This document shows, piece by piece, positions 55,337-62,930 of a DNA stretch of 64,000 nt. The translations under genes and the position numbers were made by a program. Source of the stretch: WHSW01 sp963767285 (GTDB lineage Bacteria; Actinomycetota; Thermoleophilia; Solirubrobacterales; 70-9); NCBI GenBank assembly GCA_963767285.1, contig CAVYDJ010000004.1, positions 434,001 to 498,000 of the forward strand, read 5' to 3'. A model generated the notes under the pieces. The model made no database searches and had not been told where the DNA came from. It saw only the letters and a list, made by a program, of their open reading frames with translations. Each line of letters starts with the position of its first letter. Position 1 is the first letter of the stretch.

Positions 55337-56829
55337 CCAACCCGCGATTCCTCTACGTCCTCGTCTTCGTCGTCGGAACCGCGAGCCTCGGCGCCGAGAT
55401 CGCCGCGGCGCGCCTGATGGCGCCGTTCTTCGGCGCGTCGACGATCGTCTGGGCGAACACGATCGGGGTCGTCCTGGTCGCGCTGTCGATCGGCTACTGG
55501 CTCGGCGGACGGTTCGCGGACCGCCGCCCGGAACTGCGCAGCCTCTGCCTCGTGGTCCTCGCCGCGGCGGTGCTGCTCGCGATCGTGCCGTTGATCGCGC
55601 GCCCGTTCTTCGACCTCTCGGTCGACGCCCTCGACGAGGTGGAGGCCGGCGCCTTCGTCGGCTCGCTGGCCGCGGTCCTGTTCCTGATCGCGATCCCCGT
55701 CATCCTGCTCGGCACCTGTGCGCCATGGGCGCTGCGGCTCGCGGTCGACGACGTCGAGCATGCGGGCCGGACCGCCGGGCGTCTGTACGCGATCTCGACC
55801 GTCGGCTCGCTGACCGGGACGATGATGGCGGCGCTGGTCCTGATCCCGTTCGCCGGCACGCAGCGCACCTTCCTGATCTTCGCGCTCGCGCTGGGGCTGG
55901 TCGCCGCGATCGGCCTCGGCTGGCGGTACGCCCTCGTGCCGGCCGCGCTGGCCGCGGCGATCGCGTTGCCGGTCGGGACCGTGAAGGCGACCGACAGCGG
56001 CCGGGTGATCTACGAGGACGAGTCCGAGCAGCAGTACATCCGGGTCGTCGATCAGGACGACGGCGATCGGATCCTGGAGCTGAACGAGGGCCAGGCGGTC
56101 CACTCGATCCTGCCGGCCCGCGGCTACCTGACCGCCGACTACTGGGACAGCTTCCTCGTCCTGCCGTTCACGGCCCGCGAGCGGCCGCCGCGCCGGGTCG
56201 CGATCCTCGGCAACGCCGCCGGCACGATCGCGCGTCAGTACGGGCGGTTCTGGCCGCGCACCGAGATCGACGGGGTCGAGCTCGACCCCGACCTGACCGA
56301 GGTCGGCTACCGCTACTTCGACATGGGCTCGAATGAGCGGCTGACGGTCCACGACGAGGACGCGCGGCCGTGGCTGCGGAGCGCCGACGGCGCCTTCGAC
56401 CTGATCGTCGTGGACGCCTACCGCCAGCCCTACATCCCCTTCTACCTGGTCACGAAGGAGTTCTTCGAGCTCGCCCGCGACCGGCTCGCGCCCGGCGGCG
56501 TGGTGGTCGTCAACGTCGGCCACGCCGAGGGCAGCGACGACTTCGAGCGGGTCCTGGGGCGGACGATGGCCGAGGTCTTCCCGACGGTGTTGCGTGACCC
56601 CGCCGAGCAGACCAACACGTTGCTGCTCGGCAGCGAGGCGCCAGCCTCGGCCACCCGGCTCGCCGCGGCGGCGCGGACGCGGATGCGCGGCAACCTGCGA
56701 CAGCTGGCGCTGATCGACGCCGCGCGGCTCGCCCCCCGCCTGCCCGGCGGCGAGGTGTACACGGACGACCGCGCCCCGGTCGAATGGCTGATCGACCGCA
56801 CGATCATCGGCTACGCCGGGGACCGTTGA
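55333..56829 (+). CDS. Fused membrane/spermidine synthase-like protein
   Basis: 498 residues from GTG 55333. N-terminal membrane part of about six helices ('VVGTASLGAEIAAARLMAPFFG', 'GVVLVALSIGYWLGG', 'VLFLIAIPVILLGTCAPW') and a C-terminal Rossmann methyltransferase-like domain: 'VAILGNAAGTIARQYGRFWP', 'EIDGVELDPDLTEVGYRYF', 'FDLIVVDAYRQPYIPFYLVT'. Such proteins are annotated as spermidine-synthase-like; their real substrates are unclear. It is translationally coupled to the ctaG gene. Confidence 0.88.
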   Translation: MTNPRFLYVLVFVVGTASLGAEIAAARLMAPFFGASTIVWANTIGVVLVALSIGYWLGGRFADRRPELRSLCLVVLAAAVLLAIVPLIARPFFDLSVDALDEVEAGAFVGSLAAVLFLIAIPVILLGTCAPWALRLAVDDVEHAGRTAGRLYAISTVGSLTGTMMAALVLIPFAGTQRTFLIFALALGLVAAIGLGWRYALVPAALAAAIALPVGTVKATDSGRVIYEDESEQQYIRVVDQDDGDRILELNEGQAVHSILPARGYLTADYWDSFLVLPFTARERPPRRVAILGNAAGTIARQYGRFWPRTEIDGVELDPDLTEVGYRYFDMGSNERLTVHDEDARPWLRSADGAFDLIVVDAYRQPYIPFYLVTKEFFELARDRLAPGGVVVVNVGHAEGSDDFERVLGRTMAEVFPTVLRDPAEQTNTLLLGSEAPASATRLAAAARTRMRGNLRQLALIDAARLAPRLPGGEVYTDDRAPVEWLIDRTIIGYAGDR

Positions 56830-56898
56830 GCGTCGCGGAGTCCCCGCTGCCGGACGCTCTACGTTTTGGCGACTGCTACGTCGACCACGGGAGGTCAC

Positions 56899-57225
56899 AT
56901 GAGTGATGAGACCAGCGCTTACCTCCACCAGCCCGGACAGGCTGAACGGCGGTGGATGGGTGACACGTCCACGTGCTTTCTCGCCACCGGAGAGGAGACG
57001 GGAGGAACGTTCTGCCTCGTCGACGAGCAGGCCAGTCGCGGGGAAAGCGTCCCGCTGCACCGGCACCCCGATGACATGGAGTCCTTCTACCGCGCGATCA
57101 CCCTCGCGTCGCGACCGGGTGGTCTGCCGCCCCTGGACTCGATCCAAGAGTCACAGATCAAGCAGGCCAGTGAGGACTACGGCGTCGAGTTCATCGGACC
57201 ACTGCCGGATCGCAGCGCGTTATGA
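56899..57225 (+). CDS. Cupin-family protein lacking its central barrel (internal deletion)
   Basis: 108 residues. The start 'MSDETSAYLHQPGQAERRWM' and 'GTFCLVDEQASRGESVPLHRHPDDMESFY' are typical of quercetinase-like cupins, which run ~165 residues. The sequence then jumps to 'RAITLASRPGGLPPLDSIQ', normally ~50-60 residues further on, so the cupin core and its second metal motif are missing. Frame is kept across the joint. Only the first His-rich motif (PLHRHP) survives. It probably is a relic; it overlaps the next gene by ATGA. Confidence 0.65.
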   Translation: MSDETSAYLHQPGQAERRWMGDTSTCFLATGEETGGTFCLVDEQASRGESVPLHRHPDDMESFYRAITLASRPGGLPPLDSIQESQIKQASEDYGVEFIGPLPDRSAL

Positions 57226-57758
57226 GCACCGACACTGGCCCGGTGGTCGTCAACAGGGCGATGTCGCTTGACGGCTTCATCGCTGGTCCCGGCCACACGA
57301 TGGACTGGATCTTCGATTTCCTGACCGCGGACGCATTCCCTGAAGTCATGGCGGCCACCGGTTCGATGCTGATCGGCCGAGGCACCTACGAGGTTGGCAA
57401 GCAGATGGCCGACGAGGAGAGCAACTACGAGGGCGGAGCCCAGTTTGTCCTCACCCACGAGCCTCCCGACGAGCCGGACCCGAACGTCACCTTCCTCACC
57501 TGTGACATCGCGGAAGCCGTCGCCACGGCGTTAGGGGCCGCGGGCGGTAAGAACCTGGAGATCCTCGGCGCCGACCTGGCCAGCCAGTGCCTGCAGCGAG
57601 GGCTCGTCGACGAGATCCTGGTCTATGTCCTGCCGGTGCTCTTGGGCGACGGGGTCCGCTTTTCGACCCCGACCCTCCACAGGATCGACCTCGAGCCATT
57701 CAGCAACACCCAGTCGGGCGCCGTCACCATGCTCCGCTTCCGCGTCCCTCGCACCTAA
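57222..57758 (+). CDS. Dihydrofolate reductase family protein (RibD C-terminal-like)
   Basis: 178 residues. Landmarks: 'VVVNRAMSLDGFIAGPGHTM', 'MLIGRGTYEVGKQM', 'LEILGADLASQCLQRGLVDEILVYVLPVLLGDGVRF'. NADPH-binding DHFR/RibD relative of unknown reaction. It is coupled to the truncated cupin gene, an arrangement common in Actinomycetota. A second paralogue is at 21299-21883. Confidence 0.88.
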   Translation: MSTDTGPVVVNRAMSLDGFIAGPGHTMDWIFDFLTADAFPEVMAATGSMLIGRGTYEVGKQMADEESNYEGGAQFVLTHEPPDEPDPNVTFLTCDIAEAVATALGAAGGKNLEILGADLASQCLQRGLVDEILVYVLPVLLGDGVRFSTPTLHRIDLEPFSNTQSGAVTMLRFRVPRT

Positions 57759-57845
57759 GAGCGTGCTCTAACCGGGCCGCCCGAAACCGGCGCGAGTATG
57801 CCTAGAAATGGCGATACTCCAGCCATGGGAGCGGAGGGGTGGAGG

Positions 57846-59069
57846 ATGCGACGCGTCGCGCTGGTCGCCGCGTTGCTGACGTGCCTGGTTGCGCCCGCCG
57901 CACGCGCGAGCGACCTGATCGAGACCAAGATCCCGGACCGCAACGGCGAGATCGCGGACCGGTGGCTACCGGGCTATCCCGGTCCTCCCCGGGCGCGGGT
58001 GCTGTTGCCGGACGGCTACGACCCGGCGAAGCGATACCCGCTGCTCGTGCTGCTCGCTGGGCTGAGCAGCAACTACCGCGTCTGGTCCGAGCCGGGACAG
58101 GGGCAGATCGCGAAGACGGCCGCGGGGTTCAAAGGGGTCATCGTGATGCCGGAGGGCGGCAGCGGCTGGTACGCGGATTGGTGGAATGAAGGCAGGCGCG
58201 GTGACCCGTCGTGGGAGACCTACGCCCTCGACGACGTCATTCCCCAGATCCTCGACCGCTATCGAATCCGTCGCGGGCGGCGCTGGCACGCGCTCGCGGG
58301 CGTTTCGATGGGCGGGCTCGGCACCGCCTACCTTGGCGGGCGCCTGCCCGGGTTCTTCGGCTCGATCGCGGTCATCTCCGGCCTCGTCGACGGGCATCTG
58401 CACTCAGACGTTGCCCCGGGTGCACCGTACCCGCCGGTGGAGGGCACGGTGCAGTCCCTGATCCCCGAGCTCTACGCGGGCGCGGGCATCGACCCGGAAG
58501 CAGTCATGGGACCCGACCAGGGCTTCTACTCCTTCGGTCACGACCCCGTGAAGCTTGCGGCGAACCTCCGCCAAACGCGCGTCTTCATGGCGGTTGGCGA
58601 CGGGACGCCGACTAGCGACGGCGAGCCCAACCCGGGAAACGTCGTCACCGACCTGCCCTCCGAGGCCGCGATCATCAGGCCCGCGTCCGACCATTACGCG
58701 GAAGCCCTGTCAGCTGCAGGCGTCGACCTCACGTACGAGCCCCACGCCGGCATCCACGACTGGGCGAACTTCCGCGTCGAGCTGCGCGACGCGATCGACT
58801 GGGGCCTGTTCCGGCCCGTTGAGGAGCATGCCACCCGCTGGATCAACGACACCGTCGCCACCCACGGCCAGCTGTGGGAGTTCGGCTACCGCTTCGACGC
58901 GCCGCCGGATCGCATCGTCCGCTTCCAGCGCTCCGGGAGGCGGCTGTCCGTCAGCGCCGCCGGGTCTGCCGTCACGCTGACGACGGAACGCGGCTGCGTC
59001 CACGTGGCAACACCGGCCGTCATCGACATTCGCGCCAGCGGGCGCGCACGCTCGTGCCGCTCGCGCTAG
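57846..59069 (+). CDS. Secreted alpha/beta-hydrolase esterase (antigen-85/esterase-D-like)
   Basis: 407 residues from ATG 57846. Signal peptide 'MRRVALVAALLTCLVAPAARA', then esterase landmarks: oxyanion region 'LLVLLAGLSSNYRVW', nucleophile 'AGVSMGGLG' near residue 158, and His in 'EPHAGIHDWANF'. A C-terminal beta-rich extension of ~80 residues follows. An earlier ATG at 57798 would add an N-terminal tail before the signal, so I prefer 57846. Substrate unknown. Confidence 0.9.
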   Translation: MRRVALVAALLTCLVAPAARASDLIETKIPDRNGEIADRWLPGYPGPPRARVLLPDGYDPAKRYPLLVLLAGLSSNYRVWSEPGQGQIAKTAAGFKGVIVMPEGGSGWYADWWNEGRRGDPSWETYALDDVIPQILDRYRIRRGRRWHALAGVSMGGLGTAYLGGRLPGFFGSIAVISGLVDGHLHSDVAPGAPYPPVEGTVQSLIPELYAGAGIDPEAVMGPDQGFYSFGHDPVKLAANLRQTRVFMAVGDGTPTSDGEPNPGNVVTDLPSEAAIIRPASDHYAEALSAAGVDLTYEPHAGIHDWANFRVELRDAIDWGLFRPVEEHATRWINDTVATHGQLWEFGYRFDAPPDRIVRFQRSGRRLSVSAAGSAVTLTTERGCVHVATPAVIDIRASGRARSCRSR

Positions 59070-59156
59070 CGGGGTCACTCCAAGAATTCAGTCACCGCGC
59101 GCGGGCTGAGCGCGTCGCGTGCCCCTCGTCGCGAAGGAGGAGCGAGCCCGTCCCGC

Positions 59157-59176
59157 AAAACACACGAAAAGCATGG
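59157..59176. repeat. Left arm of a 20-bp perfect inverted repeat
   Basis: AAAACACACGAAAAGCATGG. The exact reverse complement occurs at 59881-59900. Together they bracket 744 bases holding the small secreted-protein gene and the tRNA-like fragment. Immediately after it GTGGATT and AATCCAC (59177-59183 and 59185-59191) could form another hairpin. Confidence 0.85.
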
Positions 59177-59201
59177 TGGATTGAATCCACCACGAAAACC
59201 G

Positions 59202-59726
59202 CTACTCGACGCGAGTCGCCGTCCAGCGTGCCTTGCCGAAGGTGCTGCAGAAACGACCATCCGCGTCAGGGCCGCGATCGAAAGCGTAAACAAACCCCTT
59301 CGCCCCACCCCTAGGCAGCAGCTTGCCCTTGAACCAGTAGAGCGATTGCGAGCCGGTCGTGGCGACTTCGCTGTTCTCGATGAACTCAAACCGGCCATGC
59401 CGAAGCTTCGTTCGGTGGATCCCGAACGCCGGCCTGACCCGAACCGGCGCGGCGTCGCACTGCAACTCAATGTCGTGAGCCTGAAAGGCCACCTTGTCGC
59501 CGTGGATGACGAAGCTGACCGTCGCCTGTTGGTCGAAGCGGACCTTGCCTTTGTAGGTCGCGGAGCCAGTGCTTCCGGCACCCGCTCCCCCGGGAGCCAG
59601 CGCGGCTCCGACCAGGATCGCCAAGACGGCGACAGGAGAGCGCTTTCTGGCCTCTGGAACCGCAAAGGCCCGCGCGAGCGGGCCTTGACATTGCGGCCGG
59701 GGAGCTACCCCGAGCCCAACTGCCAC
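59202..59726 (-). CDS. Small secreted protein of unknown function
   Basis: 174 residues from ATG 59726, though this start places a 9-bp hairpin (59665-59686) inside the coding region and the true start may lie closer to the signal segment. A signal sequence 'RKRSPVAVLAILVGAALAPGGAGA' is followed by a mature part with 'YKGKVRFDQQATVSFVIHGD', 'ELQCDAAPVRVRP', 'GRFCSTFGKARWTATRVE' and two cysteines. No family recognised. It lies between two copies of the 20-bp inverted repeat, between convergent and divergent genes. Confidence 0.6.
   Translation of the reverse strand: MAVGLGVAPRPQCQGPLARAFAVPEARKRSPVAVLAILVGAALAPGGAGAGSTGSATYKGKVRFDQQATVSFVIHGDKVAFQAHDIELQCDAAPVRVRPAFGIHRTKLRHGRFEFIENSEVATTGSQSLYWFKGKLLPRGGAKGFVYAFDRGPDADGRFCSTFGKARWTATRVE
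59665..59686 (-). other. Perfect hairpin (terminator-like) at the start of the secreted-protein frame
   Basis: AAGGCCCGC (59665-59673) and GCGGGCCTT (59678-59686) form a 9-bp stem with a 4-base loop. On the reverse strand it is followed by TTTGCGG, like a terminator for something upstream on that strand, for example the tRNA-like segment at 59790-59820. Confidence 0.5.
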
Positions 59727-59733
59727 CTGAGAC
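59715..59733. repeat. Left arm of an inner 19-bp inverted repeat (3 mismatches)
   Basis: CCCAACTGCCACCTGAGAC pairs with GTCTCAGGTGACAACTGGG at 59835-59853 (16 of 19 positions). The arms enclose about 100 bases with the tRNA-like segment and an 11-bp GC hairpin (59777-59803, one bulged A). Confidence 0.6.
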
Positions 59734-59789
59734 CTCGAGAAGCTTTACACGTCGGCGGGCGGGTTGCCACTCACCGCCCCCGACGCTCG

Positions 59790-59820
59790 GCGGAGCGCGG
59801 GGGACTCGAACCCCAGCCAA
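59790..59820 (-). other. tRNA 3'-end-like fragment (serine-type?)
   Basis: On the reverse strand GGGGTTCGAGTCCCC is a T-arm, followed by GCGCTCC as a 3' acceptor strand, discriminator G and CC. The 5' acceptor strand GGAGCGC and the D and anticodon arms are not found within ~100 bases upstream, so it is not an intact gene. Such 3' fragments are left at integration sites. The same bases also form a strong hairpin, which weakens the case. Confidence 0.4.
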
Positions 59821-59834
59821 GAGCTAACCCGGCC

Positions 59835-59853
59835 GTCTCAGGTGACAACTGGG
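59835..59853. repeat. Right arm of the inner 19-bp inverted repeat
   Basis: GTCTCAGGTGACAACTGGG, partner of 59715-59733. Confidence 0.6.
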
Positions 59854-59880
59854 AGCGTCTTCTGCGACGACATGCACGTT

Positions 59881-59900
59881 CCATGCTTTTCGTGTGTTTT
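59881..59900. repeat. Right arm of the 20-bp perfect inverted repeat
   Basis: CCATGCTTTTCGTGTGTTTT, exact reverse complement of 59157-59176. The 266-base gap 59727-59992 between genes holds this arm, the inner repeat and the tRNA-like fragment, and nothing else I can identify. Confidence 0.85.
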
Positions 59901-59992
59901 TCAGGCGGCGCGAACTCCGGTCACCGCGCTGTTCCTCCCGCGTGCGAGCGACAGTCGCGCGGGCGGTCGCTCACCGAGGGGACGATGTCCGG

Positions 59993-61582
59993 CTAGCGGG
60001 CGCGGACCATGACGTCACGGCGTGCCTTGGCACCACCGAGGTCGTCGCGGTTGGTGGCGGCGATCGTGAGCGCGAGCCGACCCTTGCGCTCGAGTCGCTC
60101 GAGCGTCTGGTCGCGAAGCTGGAAGCGGATCGTGCGCGCGCTGCCGGCCGCGACGCCGTAGTCGATCGGCGCCGCGGCCCGACCCAGGCGCGCGCTGCCG
60201 ATGCAGCGGTCCTCGAGCTCGGGCGTCCAGCGCGGCGGGCAGCGCAGCCGCGCCTTGAGGGTGCCGTGGGGGCCGACACGGGGCGTGCGGAACTTGATGA
60301 GCGTCGCCCGCGCCCGGGCGGGCCCGGCGGGGGGCAGCGGCGGGGGAGCGCCGCCGCCGATGAGCTCGCCCGGGTTCGCGCCGGCCTCGAAGAAGCCGCG
60401 GTCGACGTCCTGGTCGCTGACGTTGGTCGCGTCGGGCTTGGGCTTCGGGAATCGGATCTCGTCGTCGGTGATCGAGTTGAGGATCCGCCGGTACATCTCC
60501 TCCTGCCAGGCGGTGTCGCCGTCGAACGTTCCGGTGTCGACGCCGGTGCGCACCACGACGATGCCCTGGCTCGGAAACACCGTCACCCACTGGCCGAACA
60601 GGCCCGAGTACTGGAAGACGTCGGCGGGCAGCCCGGGGAAATCGCGCTCGTCGTCGACCGGCCGGTCCACGATCCGCGGGCCGACGCAGGGCTTGGAGGC
60701 GTTGAGCCAGATCAGCCACCCGTAGCAGCCGCTCTCCTCGATCGGGGTAACCGCCTCGCGGACGAAGCGGCGCGAGAGCAGCCGCTTCCCCCGCCAGACG
60801 CCGCCGAGGCGCATCAGCTCGCCGAGGCGGCCGAAGTCGTCGGCGCTCATGTTGAGGCCGAAGAAGCCCTGCGTGTGCCCGGCCGAGTCGCGCCGCCAGT
60901 ACCAGCTGTTCGGCGCGATCCCCAGCGGCCCGAAGAGCTCGCGCTGGGCGAACGCCTGGAAGTCCTCTCCGACCGCGCGCTGCACGGCCTCGGCGACCAG
61001 CGCGGGCCCGCTCTGCGAGTACTCCCAGTAGGTGCCGGGCTGCTTCTCGACCGGGACCGTCAGCGCCTCCTGGAGGCGGTTGGGCATCAGGATGTTGTAA
61101 TCGCGAAACCCGTTCCAGCGCAGGCCGCTGGTCATCGTCAGCAGGTTGCGCAGTGTGATCGCGCCGTGCGCCTCGTCGGCCTCGGGGATCAGCGAGCCCA
61201 GGGGGTCGTCGGGCCCGATGAGGTTCTGGTACATCGCCCGGCCGAACACCAGCGCCGTCACCGACTTCGCCAGCGACCAGCTCTCGTATTGGGTGCCGCG
61301 ATTCAGCTCCGCATCGTCGTCCTCGCCGACGCGGCAGCCGTGGCGGTACACGCGGATCGCGAGCGAGCCGTTCTCGGTTCCGAGCGCGATCGCGTCGCGG
61401 ATCCCCTGCTCGTCCATCCCGACCTCCGCCGGGTCGACCTCGCGCCAGTCCTCACCGGCGCCGGGCTCCTGGCAGTGGATGGCCGCCTCCGCGCTCGCGG
61501 CGCTCAGAACGAGAACGCAGGCGGCTGCCAGCGCACCGAGCGCGCAAACGCGTCGTAAGGATCCTCCTGCCTGCCCGATCAC
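59993..61582 (-). CDS. Secreted serine beta-lactamase-like hydrolase (class C/DD-peptidase fold)
   Basis: 529 residues. Signal segment 'VCALGALAAACVLVLSAASAEA'; active-site SxxK 'SLAK' in 'YESWSLAKSVTALVFG'; second motif 'YSQSG' in place of the usual YxN; long substrate region with 'LLTMTSGLRWNGF'. The C-terminal ~120 residues, after a Pro-rich linker 'GGGAPPPLPPAGPAR', form an extra domain of beta-type sequence. Probably an esterase or peptidoglycan-related hydrolase, not necessarily a true beta-lactamase. Confidence 0.9.
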   Translation of the reverse strand: MIGQAGGSLRRVCALGALAAACVLVLSAASAEAAIHCQEPGAGEDWREVDPAEVGMDEQGIRDAIALGTENGSLAIRVYRHGCRVGEDDDAELNRGTQYESWSLAKSVTALVFGRAMYQNLIGPDDPLGSLIPEADEAHGAITLRNLLTMTSGLRWNGFRDYNILMPNRLQEALTVPVEKQPGTYWEYSQSGPALVAEAVQRAVGEDFQAFAQRELFGPLGIAPNSWYWRRDSAGHTQGFFGLNMSADDFGRLGELMRLGGVWRGKRLLSRRFVREAVTPIEESGCYGWLIWLNASKPCVGPRIVDRPVDDERDFPGLPADVFQYSGLFGQWVTVFPSQGIVVVRTGVDTGTFDGDTAWQEEMYRRILNSITDDEIRFPKPKPDATNVSDQDVDRGFFEAGANPGELIGGGAPPPLPPAGPARARATLIKFRTPRVGPHGTLKARLRCPPRWTPELEDRCIGSARLGRAAAPIDYGVAAGSARTIRFQLRDQTLERLERKGRLALTIAATNRDDLGGAKARRDVMVRAR

Positions 61583-61624
61583 CGGTACGAGCGTATTCGG
61601 CGGATGCGCCCCGTGCGCCGGTGC

Positions 61625-61759
61625 TCAGCGCTCGCCGGTGCCGGCCGCGCGCCCCCGGACCCAGCGCCACCAGTAGACGCCGAGGTCGGCGAAGAAGGCC
61701 GCGAAGCGCCCGACCGGGCCGGTCAGGATCCAGGCCGCGAAGCGCTCGAAGGGGTTCAC
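61625..61759 (-). CDS. 44-residue protein translationally coupled to the aldo/keto reductase
   Basis: Starts at GTG 61759, overlapping the reductase stop by GTGA, and ends at 61625. Sequence opens 'VNPFERFAAWILTGPVGRF' and continues through an aromatic, partly hydrophobic segment with a WWRWVRGR stretch. It is probably a small membrane-associated protein. It is too short for usual gene callers; coupling and amino-acid composition support a real gene. Confidence 0.6.
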   Translation of the reverse strand: MNPFERFAAWILTGPVGRFAAFFADLGVYWWRWVRGRAAGTGER

Positions 61760-62892
61760 GCCGGCACGGACCGCTGGACGAGGTCGCGCTCGGGATCGAC
61801 GCCCCAGCGCCGCCCGGCCTCGGCCAGCTCGGCGCTCAGCGCCCAGCGGTCGGGCCGCTCCTCGCCCTCGTGGCCCGGATTGGCGCCCTTCAGGGCCATC
61901 GAGCCCGTGTTGTCGCCGATCTGGCGGATCTGCTCCACGACCAGCGGGTCGAGCCGCTGCTCGGGCAGCGCCGCGAGCTCGCGCCGCTTGTCCTCGATCG
62001 GCCGGGCGCCCGGGCCGGCCTCCTGGATCAACGTCGGGGCCGTGCAGGCGACGGACTCCTGGGCCAGGTTCCACTGACATGCCAGCTGCAGCGGGGTCAG
62101 CTCGGCGGCGGCGGCGAGCGGGCGCATCAGGTCGAGCTTCACGCGCCCGGCTTCGACCCAGCCGGCGGGGCGGAAGCGGCGATGGTCGTGCTCGGCGAAC
62201 TCGTGCCCGGGCAGGACGTCGTCCCAGAACAGGCCGCCGTAGTCGACGACGCGGGTGATCACCCGGATCTCGTGGTCGGCGGCGGCATCGAGGCTGAGCT
62301 CACCGGGCCACGGCTCGAGCGGGTTGAGGATCAGCATCGCCCAGTCGAGCCGGTCGCCGAACCGCTCGAAGCAGTCGAGCAGGTCGAGCGTGAAGCCGTT
62401 GGCCGGACCGGGGGCCACCCCGATCGCGGCGGTCAGGCCCGCCTCGCGCAGCGCCGCCATGCCGTCCCAGACCGCCTCGGAGGTGAAGCCGGTGCGGTCG
62501 GGGTTGTGGAGCAGCAGCAGGTCGAAGGCGTCGGCGCCGATCCGCTCCAGGCTCGCCTCGGCCGCGCGGCGCAGATAGGAGGCGTACTCGCCGGGCCCGC
62601 GCAGGCGCGGGTCGGTGAACCGCGGATAGCCGCGCGGGCCGTCCCGTTCGCCATCGACGAAGTCGTGGCCGACGGCGCCGATCAGGGAGTAGGAGTCGCG
62701 GGCGACGCCGTCGAGCGCCCGGCCGAGCATCGCGTCCGCCTCGCCGGCGCCGTAGGCGTCGGCGCTGATCACCGTGTCGATCCCGTCGCCCGGGCGCAGC
62801 AGCGAAGCCAGCCGCTCGTCATCGATCGGCTCGCCGAAGTGCATGAAGCGCCCGCCGCTCCAGGTGCCGATCGCGGTTGTCCCGGGGTCCAC
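61756..62892 (-). CDS. Aldo/keto reductase family protein
   Basis: 378 residues. AKR features: opening 'AIGTWSGGRFMHFGEPIDDE', 'GDGIDTVISADAYGAGEADAMLGRAL', 'FDLLLLHNPD' and 'AAIGVAPGPANGF' in the barrel, with a His/Asp-rich region. NADPH-dependent reduction of a carbonyl is the expected reaction; the substrate is unknown. A 44-residue gene follows by GTGA overlap. It is divergent from the trigger factor gene. Confidence 0.9.
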   Translation of the reverse strand: MDPGTTAIGTWSGGRFMHFGEPIDDERLASLLRPGDGIDTVISADAYGAGEADAMLGRALDGVARDSYSLIGAVGHDFVDGERDGPRGYPRFTDPRLRGPGEYASYLRRAAEASLERIGADAFDLLLLHNPDRTGFTSEAVWDGMAALREAGLTAAIGVAPGPANGFTLDLLDCFERFGDRLDWAMLILNPLEPWPGELSLDAAADHEIRVITRVVDYGGLFWDDVLPGHEFAEHDHRRFRPAGWVEAGRVKLDLMRPLAAAAELTPLQLACQWNLAQESVACTAPTLIQEAGPGARPIEDKRRELAALPEQRLDPLVVEQIRQIGDNTGSMALKGANPGHEGEERPDRWALSAELAEAGRRWGVDPERDLVQRSVPA

Positions 62893-62930
62893 GGGCCGAA
62901 GCGTAGTGCGCTCACTAAGCTCACAGCCCC

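Noticed and set aside
59785..59850. Intact tRNA gene
   Set aside because: Only the T-arm and 3' acceptor are present; D-arm, anticodon arm and 5' acceptor strand are absent.
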